A stretch of 64,000 nt of DNA from Podospora comata (lineage: Eukaryota > Ascomycota > Sordariomycetes > Sordariales > Podosporaceae). The notes under the pieces are model-generated. The model worked only from the letters and a program-made list of their open reading frames with translations. It was not told where the DNA came from and did no database searches. Every line of letters begins with the position of its first letter. The stretch's first letter is position 1. Shown here in pieces: positions 11,190-22,336 of the stretch. A program made the position numbers and the translations under genes. The DNA lies in assembly GCA_017354895.1 (NCBI GenBank), contig CP071493.1, forward strand, positions 2,294,001 to 2,358,000. The letters run 5' to 3'.

Positions 11190-12560
11190 CATAATCGTGA
11201 ATGGCATTTCACGCCTCCTCAAGCCAAACTCGCATCCATATTCACTGCATACAGTTCCAAAAGTGGGACCATGCCCCCTCTGCACGGCACCTTCTTTTCT
11301 TTCGTCTTTCAACTTACACCCACTCTTCATATCACCTTGCTCCTTCCACTCTTATCCAGAGTACCTATCTATACCGCCCCCAAAAAATCATCATCGCTCC
11401 TTCCGTCCCCTGCATCCCTAACTCACACCACTTACACCTTGCTCCCTCTAACTCTATGATGCCATAATGGTAGAACAAGCGGATAACCTCACAATGTCCG
11501 AATCCAGCTTTCAGCGGGTATCACAAATCCGCGCCGATAACCGTATAAAACCAGAGACTCACATACAACCACTCAACCCACCTCCTCAATTTATTCTATT
11601 ACCCTTATTTTCATATCACTGCTCTTTTCTTCCTACCATTTCTCTTATCCTCAAATCATTACTCTTATTCCTTTATCTCCAAACCCCTCACCATTCGGTA
11701 TCTTCCAGAATGATAACATTTTATCAAGCCACCAACCTCACGACATTCACCGTTACCTTCCAGCCATTCTCACCAATCCGTGCCATCCACCATATAATCA
11801 AAGATACTCACACATAATCCCTCTCCCCAATTCCTCACCTTGTAGCATTGTTTTCAATTTCCCCTTCCAACAACCACCTCGCCGTTTAGTGCTTATACAC
11901 CAGCTGAAAGATATCACATTCCTCTCTCATTTCTTCCCAAATCAATTCCGTGTCACTGTTTTCACCTCCAACAATGTCACCATGTGGTATCTTTCAGAAT
12001 GACAACCTTATGGCAAGCCACCAACCTCACCTATCCAGCACCATCTTTCAACTTCTTTCACCCATCCGCGACATCCGCCATACAATCGTGGATCCCCACA
12101 AACAACCACTCTCCCCACCCCCTCACCTTGCACCATTACCATCATGTCCCCTTTCCACCCTCCTCCCCAGTGATGATTCCGGCTGAAAGAAGTGCCTTTG
12201 TTATCTCTCAAACAACCGCCAAATCCACCTCCCTCCATCCCTTAACCAACCCTACACCTCACTACCCCCAACCCCCTGGACAGCTCCTTCCCGTCTTCTT
12301 ACATCCGACCACCCATCCCCACAAGCACACCCCCGTGCTCCTTCCTCCCTTTTATCCCCCCTGTAGCAACAACTTCCTGCGTCCGTAGCACCTGTGCACC
12401 TTCCCTATCTCCCTGACCCCTTTTATACAATCCCCCTTTCCTATTGTCCCTTGTCTTGTTCACGCTGCCCTGGCATTGTGTGCGCCCCACTTTTACCCCT
12501 GAATTTTGCACAAAGAGACAGGAGGGAGCAAAGAACACAGGCAGCAATCACAATTCACTT
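11190..12560. other. Strongly G-poor (C/A/T-rich top strand) gene-free stretch
   Basis: For about 1.4 kb the top strand contains very few G while C, A and T are abundant, with long runs of CCACC, CTTATT and CCCTCAC-type sequence. Overlapping frames of 60-134 codons arise because stop codons are suppressed by the composition; none has family motifs or a convincing initiation context. It is downstream of the wall-protein gene and of the zinc-finger gene's 3' end, so it is not an obvious promoter. Confidence 0.6.
11692..12150. repeat. Degenerate ~290-base direct repeat in the G-poor region
   Basis: A unit near 11692 (GGTATCTTCCAGAATGATAA ... CAAGCCACCAACCTCAC ... CACCATATAATCAAAGAT ... CCCTCACCTTG-like end) recurs near 11982 in the same order (GGTATCTTTCAGAATGACAA ... 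CAAGCCACCAACCTCAC ... CATACAATCGTGGAT ... CCCTCACCTTGCACCATT). A weaker third copy lies at about 11466-11600 (AGCTTTCAGCGGGTATCACA ... CTCACATACAACCACTC). The whole stretch is therefore a decayed tandem array. Confidence 0.6.
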
Positions 12561-13320
12561 GACCCTGCAAAAAAAAAAACACAGAGATAGCATAATCAAA
12601 ATATCAAGAGATGAAAAGTGGGGATTTTATCGCTCCCAAACCCTCTCGTCTCTGCATAAATAGGTTTACGCCGACATGTTCGTTGCCAAGTCGTCGAGTG
12701 TTTGATTTTCACACCAATACCAACTTTACCAAATTCAAACATACTTCGCCGAAACCCCCACCAAGACAGCTTCTTTTTTTTTTTTTTTTTTAAATAAAAC
12801 GAGTATATTAGGGCTTGTATAAAGGCTATACTATCTGTTATCATCCATCCCTCCAAGACCTCTCTGATCTAACGCAAGCTTATTGTTGCTAAATGGTAAG
12901 AAGACGAAAAAAAAAAAAGAAGAAACCTCCCGAAAGCTAATAACCCGAATACCTAGTTGGAAGATAAACTTTTCCCCAAGTAAAAGCCATTGTGTTCATG
13001 TATTTTCCCTCCTAACCGCCTTCCAACCATGCAAATATCAGTGATTCAGTCGAGGATGCTAGGAATCAAACGAGATCAAACGCCTTTGTTCGTGTGGGCG
13101 GTTCCCACGCCCTCCCCGTCGATGTGACAGCTGACGTGCCAGAAAGCGAGTACTCGCTTTTCTCCCTCGAAAAAGACTCCGCGCGCGCGATCATCTGGAA
13201 GAGGAAGAGGTCAGCTCCTTGAGCTCAGAGCCGCCAGCTGAGCAAATCTTGGTAATGTACAGAAGGAAGGTGTTGGCCCCGAACCCAAGTGTTGAGGGCC
13301 AACGTTGCCCTTCCTCAACC
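12561..13320. other. Downstream flank of the zinc-finger gene with homopolymer runs
   Basis: Contains an A run near 12569-12579, an 18-base T run at about 12774-12791 and another A run near 12908-12919, in AT-rich sequence. Together with the minus-strand stop codon at 13321 this suggests the 3' UTR and termination region of the zinc-finger gene. No gene found. Confidence 0.5.
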
Positions 13321-15134
13321 TCAGAGATCGAAGTCCTGGCCGACGCTGTCGTGCTGGTCAGCCGAGTACTGGCCCTGGTTGTACGAGCCGTAGCCCAGAT
13401 TGCCCAAGTTCTGGGTCATGTTGACCGCCTGGAAGCCGGGTTGGGGCTTGATGTCGGCGGTGGTGTAGCCCGTGTAGCCCGCGCTGTAGTAGATCGGGCG
13501 AGGCTGGGCGCACAACGGGTTGCCCGTGTAGGTACCGGCATTCGACAACCCGTGCGGATGATAGAACGGGGCGGCAGGAATGGATGGCTGGCTGGTGAAC
13601 GCAGAGGCACCAGCATCCCGAGTGGGAAAGTGGAAGGGCGAATGGGTCCTGACCGCTTCCGAGGGATGGTTCGTGCTCATTGAGCGCAACGCGTTGCTCC
13701 GGCGGCTGTCATACCTGGCAACATGTTAGCGGCCATCGAAGTATTCACTTGAGAAGGTCGCTTCTTCTACTCACCCATAATCTTCCATCGGGCTGTGATG
13801 GCGGGTCGCCACCAACGGGCCGTTGGTCATCTGCCAACCGCCGCCCATCCAAGAGTGCTGAGAGGCCGGCTTGGGGCCATCACTGAACACATCGTACGTC
13901 TCCGCCGGGAGATGGGTGTGGGTGGCTGGTCCGACATCGTCATCGATCTCACCATCAGCATCCTCATCCACTTCATCAAGTCGCTCTGTCTTGTGAAAAT
14001 CATTGGGGGCCGCAGCCATCTTTCTGGTCAGGCGGGCCGAAGAACGGCGCGCTTGTCTCGAAGTGGCAGTAGTGAGCGTACGACGAGCCCGCTTCTTCTT
14101 GCTAGGCTCCGCCTCATCCTGGGGGTCGTATTAGTATTGATCTTTGGCCTAGAATGGGATGGAATGACAACCGCCAACATACCTGACTGCCATCAATGGA
14201 AGGGCTGTCATATACATCTCGCTCGCGCAAACGCTTGAGACCCTCCTCGGTCAGCTCGTAGACTGTCTCCACGGATGTGATATCTCTCGACGTTTGCTGC
14301 ATCTTCACCAAAACAGATGCGTCTTTGCGCTGGTTCCGCTTCTTCTTCTGTGGAGTCGTGGCAGAATCAAAGAGCCCCATTCCCTCATACACAATACCCT
14401 TGAGCTTAGTGGCATTGTCGCCCTCATTGGTGTCTTCGGGCATTTCGGTGCTCTCGGACAGGAGTTCAGATGTCGTCCCACTCACAGCAGTTGACTCAGA
14501 TGGGAAGCGGCGTCTTCTCAAAATCATGCTGTGCTGCTGCTGAGGGGTGCTGGGAAGCGTGACGCTGTCTCGAGAACGACGAGTGGTAGGGGTCTGGAAG
14601 CCGGAATTGTCGAAGTACCCCTGACGTGTTGAAGAAGAGGACCAACCGTATATAGCTTGGGCGTGAAGAATCTCATCAGGCTCGATCTTGATACTATCCA
14701 TCATCAGAGCAGTGTCATCATCATGAGGGCGGTCTCGAGGCTGCAAGTTGGCCGGGTTGCATGATCAGTGTGTGTTCATTGTCTGAATGTCACCTCGGAG
14801 GTGGAAGCCAGTAACTAACCCCAGAGGCAGAAGCAAAGTTCCGAGCTCTCTTCTTGCCAGTAGTCTTCTTCTCTTTACTAGCCAAGCGCTCGGCCAGGAG
14901 ATCATTGATGCCATAGCGAGCCTCCCAGTCGAGGTAGGCGGCAGTATCGGCCTTGGACTCGGGGTCAGGTCGCAAGCCAACTTTGAATTTCTGGGACAAG
15001 TGGCTCTTGGAAGCGATGTGCGTCAAGAGGTGCGAGAGGTCCGAAAAGGTGGGCTTCTTGGGGCAGATCAAGCACTGCAGCGGGATGACATTGGCGGCGG
15101 GGCCGGGCATCTCCATTGGAGCAATTGCGGCCAT
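13321..15134 (-). CDS. Zinc-finger-like nuclear protein, function unknown
   Basis: Four exons (15134-14820, 14740-14183, 14118-13775, 13714-13321) join in frame to 536 aa. Donors are GTTAGT, GTATGT and GTGAGT; all acceptors are CAG. The N-terminal 30 residues contain LQCLICP followed by SHLLTHIASKSH, a C2H2-like metal-binding pattern (CX2C, then spaced His) of non-classical spacing. A conserved-looking segment with YLDWEARYGINDLLAERL follows. The middle is polar with basic nuclear-localisation-like patches (KKKRNQRK, SKKKRARR, RQARRSSARLTRK) and acidic patches; the C-terminal 130 residues are Tyr/Gln/Pro/Gly-rich, like a transactivation or prion-like tail. A leader intron 15225-15140 (GTGAGT..CCCAG) just before the ATG is likely. 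I do not recognise an orthologue; a chromatin or transcription role is inference. Confidence 0.65.
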
Positions 15135-16337
15135 ATTTTCTGGGAGGAAGTGAAAGTCAGCAGTTGAGATCTCGGATTGCAAGTACGAGATGCATTGTGT
15201 AAGCCCCAAGCGGGTGGTAACTCACACAATACACACACAGTGAGATCAGGGGGGCTGGTGGTTGGCTGACTGCAAGATCAACCCAGGTAAATCAGGGGGC
15301 AGTAAATACAGGTGGGCAGGGCAACCAGACGGAGACGGGAAGTAGATGAAGGTTGCAGGGGACTTCTTCGACCACACAAGGCAGGTGAGATCGAAGAATG
15401 CGTGATGTAGATATCGTCCTTCGGTGCCTCCTGCGAGAGTGTCTGATGGTCCTTGACTTCCAAGGTGGCGAGGACTGACCACCAGGGTCGTCTGTAGGAG
15501 GAGAAGCTGGCGACACAACTCAGGAATTCTTGATAAACTGGATTTCCAGCAAAGCAAAATGCCCTTGAGGCACCGCCAACCCGGGCTGCGGAGAGGCACC
15601 GGTTGGTAGGAAAGATAGTGGAGAAAAGGGGAAGATGAACTGGACTAACCGTTGAGGAAGGCACAGGTGGGACGCCGAGATGCGACGGAAGACGGAACGA
15701 GGTGAGGCTGTCGATGTGTGGACGAAAAAAGGAAGGAGAGGAAGTGGGAAAGAAGAGAGGGCAGGCGACGAGGTAAGCGACCCCCGCAGGCAGTGAGGCA
15801 GTGGTGCGAAAAGTCGAAAGAGTGGGAGGACTGGGAAGGTGGGGGGCAGATTTTTCAAAAGATTTTAAAGAAGGAAGGAGCAGGACACTTGACGCAACCA
15901 ACTTTGCAGTGAAGGAAGGTGCAATAAGAAGAGAGGAAAGAGAGGGTGAAGAGGGAAGGAACAGACTCCAAGAATGGTCAAGGCTCAAGATGGCGATAGC
16001 CCAAGAATGGTGACTATACATGAACTTAACATCATCTTGTGAATGTATAAAGGGTCTTCTCAGAGATGTTCTGAATTACTGAGACGTTCACAAGCAAGCC
16101 TACAAGAGGTCGCATTGAAGCGCTCCGTGGAAGCGCGTGGCGGCGCGGGATAAAGTACTGGGCGTGTGTGTTAGCGAATATGCGATTGCGAGCTGGGACG
16201 AACACTTGTGTTAGAATACATACGTCTTGAGGATGTGGCTTCACCACGTATTGATGAAGCAAAGACTTTTGTAGCTGGCTCGGACGAAACAAAGTGGAAA
16301 AGGAGAAGATGTGAGAGAGGTCCCAAATAGATACTCA
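15135..16337. other. Long leader and promoter of the zinc-finger gene
   Basis: Minus-strand sequence upstream of the ATG is markedly C/T-rich between about 15300 and 16000, typical of fungal core promoters and leaders, and this suppresses stops to create a spurious ~247-codon frame. Besides the leader intron ending at 15140, a second candidate leader intron (GTTAGT near 15650, CGCAG near 15590) is visible on the minus strand. No other gene seen. Confidence 0.5.
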
Positions 16338-18090
16338 GACACTGGGCATCTCGACGACATTGTGTAAATCACCTGACTGGTGTCTATCATAAATGGGACC
16401 ATTCTTGAAGCGGGACTATCCTGGCCAAAAGGGCCTGATAATGAAGCTATATTCTTCCGGTTGTGATACCGGGCCTTTCCGCCCATATCTAGGTATCATG
16501 ATGCCGCCGGTTCCATCGGAGCTTTTTAAGATGGGGTGGAATAAAATAAACCAAACATCTTGCTCCTGTTAAGACGCCCGCCGTCGCGACGGCACTGTGA
16601 AAATCATCTGAATGATTTCTTAAGCGGAGCCCATCATATCATGAGGGCCTCATGATGAAGCTATCTTCTTCCGTTGAGACACCGGGCTATTCCGCCCATG
16701 TCTATTATGCTGCCACCTGCTCTGTTGGAGCTTCTTATGACGGGATAAGACGGGGTGAACCAAATATCTTGCTCCCGTTAAACACTCGGTATGTCGACAA
16801 TATTGTGTAAATCACCTGAATGGGTTCCTGAGCGGGCCCTATCCTGAACATGAAGGCCTGATGATAAAGGTATTTTTTCCCATTGAGCCACCAGGTTATT
16901 CCGACCATATCTATTATAATGTCGCCTGCTCCGTGGACCTTTACCAGGCCATTCTGGCCATATGAACAATGATATCACCTGCTCTCTGAGATCATTCATT
17001 AAGCAGATAGCTTGCTCCGTAAAGTTACCGGGCCATTCCGGTCATGTCCGTGATGATATTGCCTACTGTCAAAGCCTTTCAAGATGGGACAGGATGCAGT
17101 GAAGAAGCTATCTTACTCCGTCAAGTAGGCCGGAGTCTGAGACGTTAAGATCGTCGGAGCTTTCTAACCTGGGACAAGATGGGATAAAGCAACTATTGTG
17201 CTTCGTTGAGAGGATGGGTCCTTCCGGCGATATCTATGACGATATGACCGGTATTGTAAAAGCTTTCTGGTATAGGATAGATTAGAGTATTAACTATCGT
17301 GGTTTGTTGGAGGGACGGGCGTGTCTGGCTATATACATGATGATATGGCCTGCTCTGTTGACCATCTTAAGCTGGGACGATGAAAGATATTGAAGTTGTT
17401 AAGAATGAAGACCTTTTTGTTCATATCTATGGTGATGTGGCCTGCTTTCACAAGTCTTTGAGCATATGTTATGAAGCTATCTCGTTACTTTAAGCAACAG
17501 GCCCTTCCGCCCACGTCCATGAGAATGTGACCTGCCTCTTTAAAATCACTAGGCAGTTAGGATGTGACAATGAAACTAGGTAGGTAGTGTTTTTCCGTTC
17601 AGGAGAAAGTCCTTTTCCGTCATTTTTAAGATAATGCGGCCTTCCTTAGAGGAGCCGATCAAAGTAGGAATGATATCCATGGAGGAAAAAAGATGTTCCA
17701 TCTATGTCCATGATATCAATGCCTTCTTTGGCGGGTTATGTAGAGATAACGTGATGAATTGTTATGATCCAATAAATACAGAGGAGAATTCGTGGCTTGA
17801 CAGGCTGTTCTTCTATGTTTAAGTAGATATAGTAATGTGTCTGCCTTCGATGACCAGGTATGTGGAGATGTCAGTAGAGAACATCGAGACAGCTTTCCAC
17901 CCAGATCCATAATGATGTGAACTGCCTCGGCGGATCACATTGCAGTGTTAGTAGTTAGAGAACGGCTTCTCACACATATGAACAATGGTGCGGCGGAATT
18001 GGAGGATCATGCCCGCATCAGATGATATGTTCTGTTAGGAAGACGTATTTCCCACACATCATCATGATGATGCTTCCTATCTAGACGGGG
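16338..18090. repeat. Degenerate tandem repeat (satellite-like) array
   Basis: A block like CCGGGCCATTCCGCCCATAT followed by CTATGATGAT(A/G)TGGCCTGCTC recurs with variation at about 16479, 16682, 16889, 17028, 17213, 17315, 17409, 17498, 17605 and 17690, with weaker copies to about 18060. Many copies then carry GTTGGAGCTTTTTAAGATGG, a GGGATAAGATG(G)-like block and AGCTATCTTGCTCCGTTAAG. The first three copies are spaced 203-207 bases and share an extra preceding segment (GACATTGTGTAAATCACCTGA at 16351, 16593 and 16797); later spacings are about 85-185 bases. The array thus has a higher-order part (left) and a simpler, more decayed part (right). No coding potential. A perfect 14-base palindrome GCCGTCGCGACGGC lies at 16580-16593. 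Confidence 0.8.
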
Positions 18091-19340
18091 CCACAAACCA
18101 TGAGATATTAGACACTGGGCCGCTTCTGGATCCTTGGTTGCCATTACTATGGAACCCCTTTTCTTCGACAGAGTATATGGCACCGGCATTGGCTTTCACC
18201 CACCTCGTCCGATCTTTTGGGGAGCAAATCTCAAAGCTCCTCACAGCTATCAGGGTAGGCGCCCTTCCAAGCCCAACAAACAAAGGGCTTATCTGAACCA
18301 TGTGCTATTTTCTAGAAAAGGTTGGAAAAGCTTGGAAAAGCCACATGATAGGCTATATCTGCCTGACAGACCCCTCCATCAATGTTGACAGCCATCCAGC
18401 TCAGGAGAGGAGCTTAAAGCCCATGCAAGAAGCCATACTCTTAGCGAGCCTTGAACCCTTCAGCCTTCGAGTTGCTGTATGCGGGAGAGAAGGAGAAAAG
18501 AGGAACCTATTCACCTGACCTCGTCTCAAGCCTGCCATCTGATCAAATCTTAAGCCGAGTCAAGCCCTGTTCTCCATCTGACTGCTCTCAGATTAACAGC
18601 AGTCACTCATGCCGGTCCTTGCATCAATGCTTATTGGCATGTGAAACCCAGAGGTATAAAGCATGGGTGTATCGCCTGACTGGAAGATCACCTCAATCTG
18701 AACCCCAACTTTGGCTGTGTTTGCGCGATTGCTGTAGCACCTGGTTGTGTGGAAATCAGTTGGGTTTCTGTGGGAAGGCAGGTTGTCGTCAGTCACTGTC
18801 CGCAAGAATGGCAGTTCGCCAGAGTCCACACTCGCTCACGCGGCGGAAACCCACCAACAGTGCAATTTTACAGATCAGATGAGAAGGATACAGTAGGGCA
18901 CGCCTGGTATTCCAAATTTTGTCTTTTAGACGGCGCATGAAGCTTTGGGTGCAAGCTTTTGAAAACTCACTGCTTCTGGCAAGACAAAGACATCTTTTCC
19001 AGTTCTTTCGACTGATGTGCCACTCACATCCTGAACCTCCTGCTCCAGCCACACTTTCCCTGCAAAGAACACTATTTTTCAGACTTGATATCAACAACCC
19101 AGGTCGCGACAGAGCAAAATGAACATGACTCTCCCCTCATTGCAGCAACTTGGAGTAAGTCACACTTTTTTACCCCTGCCTCAAATACATCACCTTCATG
19201 CTATGCTCCCATCAACCTTCAAGCTCCATACATATCAAAAATGCTGGGCATTGCTTGTGGATGAAATGTCTATGGTGAACTGGCCAGATGGGGCACAGCA
19301 TTCACCATCTCATCAGCATCATCGGCCTTCTCTGCAGTCT

Positions 19341-19819
19341 TTACAGTCTCTCATAAGTGGTCGATATCTTGTTGCTCTCAACAAAGCGTATGACCTTGCC
19401 CGGCTGCCAAATCTGCATACGTGCCACGGTGTTTTTCTCCTCCATGGCTTGCTCGCCGTAACATCCGACGTTGAGTGACACTTACACCCATGCCGGAACC
19501 TCTGGTTTGGCTCACTGGGCACCCCGAAGCGCCGAGAACCAACGTCGGAAGGATGTGGAAGGGTCCGGCATGACAGATATAGTGTGAAGTTCTCTGTCTT
19601 TGAACAGACTTGGTGTATGATGGTCCATCAGCAAGATCTTCCTACCTTGACGATGCCATGCAGTTGCTCTTCGGGGATGCCGTTTTAACTGCTGACTAGA
19701 AGAGTTGGTGATATAGGCGCGACAAGCTGTAGGTGAAGCTCATTGAGGAGTTCGCCACGCTTTGCAAACAACAGATATGATGGAAGGAGGTTGCGGAGTG
19801 ATGGTACTTTGGGTGCCAT
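19341..19819 (-). pseudogene. Possible decayed small gene with a premature stop
   Basis: Reading the minus strand from the ATG at 19817-19819, the frame has fungal-like codon use (MAPKVPSLRNLLPSYLLFAK ...) for 44 codons, meets TAA at 19687-19685, and then continues in the same frame with coding-like sequence (NGIPEEQLHGIVK) up to a GTAGGA donor. After a plausible acceptor (ACAG) the same phase gives a further open piece containing FHILPTLVLGASGCPVSQ, then a GTAAGT donor, a GCAG acceptor and IWQPGKVIRFVESNKIS up to TAA at 19341. I recognise no family. It may be a pseudogene or chance; the reconstruction is tentative. Confidence 0.3.
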
Positions 19820-20942
19820 GCTCAACCACCCACAACGGCTCCCGTTCTATTTTCTCTTATTTACCAAAGCTGGACTAGTATAGTCCTTCTCGCGACCATG
19901 TCTTTCCCCTCATGTTTCCTCGGGTAAGGTATGGTACTCGGAGTCTTTCTTCTCATGCCACACATCCTGTCACTTGACTGACAATCATATTTTCTCTCTT
20001 ATTATTACCTTACTTATATCCATCACTTTAGAGAGCTCTCATCTATCACTCTTGCTATGTGCATTGCACTATCCTTACTCGACGGGAAACTTCAACTACT
20101 GCCTTGCAACTCATGGCGACAATGGATTAGAAGCTTTACAACCTCTCTCTATGAAGACTCATGTGTGGAAAGAGCACTCAATGAGGGGAAAAGACGCAGA
20201 TGAAACTGGTAATGAAAATTCTAAAGAAAAGAGAAGAAAACGAAAAGGTGCGAGTAAAGAAGAAGAGCAACAAAGCTCTAGGAGCAACCAGTTTGTGGCT
20301 CTTACCCAAAGTGAGCCACACCACAACACAGGGCTGGTGAGATCAAAAGCTAATACTTCCTTATTCTTCACCTTGAGTTTAGCACGCTCGCGTGACATTG
20401 CATCTGGTAACGCTTCTGCTATTCATGCGCGCGTGTTGTCGTGAAGGCTAGGCTTAGCGGTGGAAGAAGAAAAGGGGGTAGGGTCAAACTTCTGTTTGCG
20501 ATGAGAGAGAAATAAGGGTGATGACAAGTTGGCCGGGCAACGCTCCTCTTCTGTCTAGGACAAAATGGGACAGGCACGCTTGAAGCAAAATTTAAATCTT
20601 CGAGTATATCGGGAAATATACCCGAAGAATGAGTACTTACCTACCTTAGTGTTAAATTCAAGCTGAGATCACCCGATCTTACATAGATTTCTTTTAAGAG
20701 GAGCTCCACTGCCAAATCATGAATTGTTCTCATGCTCAAGGCAATCACATACAAGTAAAAGCTGAAGAAGCAGACTTTGGTTCGGATCATCTAGCACCTT
20801 ACATATCGAACGCTTGCTCTCATCTCACAACACATGCTACGTAGGAATAGGTCTTGTCTTTACTCTCATTTTTCATTTTATTAGCATTGCCCTCACGCAT
20901 GGAATCACTCTTTTCTTGGCACTCACTTGCTCCCGGCGCGCC

Positions 20943-21262
20943 AAGGCGCATCAGTCTCGCAAAGCCTACCTCAAGGGCTCCTTTCCACTTGCCGAGACGA
21001 GCGTGACCTTCAACACCGGCTATGATGATTGGGTTTTTGTTGAGGGAACCTCGTGCTAGCGTTGGATTGGCAGTACAATGTTTACCAGTTTCGCAACGTT
21101 GATGTGGTGTGAACCACAACCCCCAAGCTTTGTGCTATGAGTTTCCCACTCCGTCCCCATGATCCGGTCTGGTCGCATCAGCCGCGCAAAGCCGACTTCA
21201 AGAGCTGCTTTCCACGCGGCGAGGCGCATCAGTCCTGCAAAGCCGACTTCAAGAGTACAGAG
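20943..21262 (+). repeat. Short dispersed repeat, three copies
   Basis: Units of the form GGCGCATCAGTCTCGCAAAG followed by CC(T/G)AC(T/C)TCAAG(G/A)GC(T/A) occur near 20947, 21174 and 21224; the last two are ~50 bases apart with TGCTTTCCAC between them, and the first is followed by TCCTTTCCAC. All three share frame and encode similar peptides (HQSRKAYLKG, HQPRKADFKS, HQSCKADFKS), so they may be remains of a repetitive coding sequence. Confidence 0.6.
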
Positions 21263-22336
21263 ATCCAGTTGTGTTTGCTGGCTACCCTCGTCACCAGCCA
21301 GGTTCAGAACATGTCTATTGACTACAAGAACCTCAATTCCTTGCTATCTCCAGAGAAAGTAGGTTAAAAGTCGCGCTCCAAGAGTGAATATGTCAAAATT
21401 CGCGCTCTCCCGAGAAAATGGGTGTGTTGTGGTGCTTTGTAGCTGTCGGCGCGCGCGCTGGAGTTCACACTCTCCAGAGTAGATAGTGAAGGCGTGGTTG
21501 TGCGTCGTCTTCATCTCCATGCGGACCGGCTTGCCGGGGCAATTGGATCAGAGGATGAGCTCCCCCAGCTTGTGAGGGAATTTTGAACAGAGGATGGGCT
21601 TCTCCGGCTTGGAGAGCAGCTAGCGGAGTAAGTGAATATCTATCAATCCCCACAGAGGTACCATATTGAAAAGAGTCGAAAGCTCTAAGCCATTTAGGAG
21701 ATCTGGTATCATGAATGAGAGGAAGGGAACTGGGAATGAAGCTTTTAAGACAAAAGGTCTTTGCCCGCAGTGTCCCCACTAGCACTACATATTAGATCCT
21801 TCACGTTGATGGTATAGCGTCTGTTGGCACTGCTAAAATGAGGTGGTGAAAAGAGGTGAAATTACTTGGTTACTTCAAAGCTGTAAGCAGCCTCGGGAAA
21901 TGTAACTGCCTTATCATGCAGACGAAAGAATATCGACAGATCTGTTTACTTAAATAGATCTGTTTACGAGATTCAGGGGGCTCGATATATTGTTCACATC
22001 TGTTTTTCCAAAACGCCCCTCTTCCATCCCCCGGATATGAGTTCAATGTTCAGCGTATATCCTTTCCGCCGAAGTTTGTACCTTGATTCACCGCCCAATT
22101 CTCTAATCAAAGACTTATCTTTCAGCCTACTCCTCAATAGCATAATTTATTTCTCCTGGGCGTACAGCCTCAACGGAGACAGTTCTCAATCAAATGCCAG
22201 CGGCTTACCATCAAAGAGCCAACCCGCCCCGGCACCTCACGGCGTTCGCGTTGCTCTTAGCCGGGTTCAATCAACTCAATGCTCCGGTTTTGAACCACCT
22301 GGCTGAGACTCATAGTCGCTTCCGATCTCCTCGCAC

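Larger units (their letters stand above)
18091..22336. other. Gene desert, left-centre part
   Basis: About 4.2 kb with no intact gene that I can support. Frames are short and overlapping. Within it are a possible decayed gene (19341-19819, minus), a hairpin with TGTGGCTC/GAGCCACA arms near 20295-20325, a small repeat family (20943-21262) and two related G-rich units near 21530-21600 (GAGGATG(A/G)GCT followed by CCCCAGCTTG or TCCGGCTTGG). The moderate base composition argues against very heavy RIP mutation. Confidence 0.55.

Noticed and set aside
15278-16021. Minus-strand open frame of 247 codons upstream of the zinc-finger gene
   Set aside because: Strong C/T bias suppresses stops; peptide is Ser/Pro/Leu-rich without motifs and it occupies the leader/promoter of the next gene.
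16338-18090. CRISPR-like reading of the repeat array
   Set aside because: Repeats are degenerate, long and contiguous, without uniform spacers, and the genome is fungal.
22230-22310. B-box-like GGTTTTGAACC suggesting a tRNA on the minus strand
   Set aside because: No matching A box, acceptor stem or anticodon arm can be folded; other GTTCAATCC-like sites (for example near 2870) also fail stem pairing.
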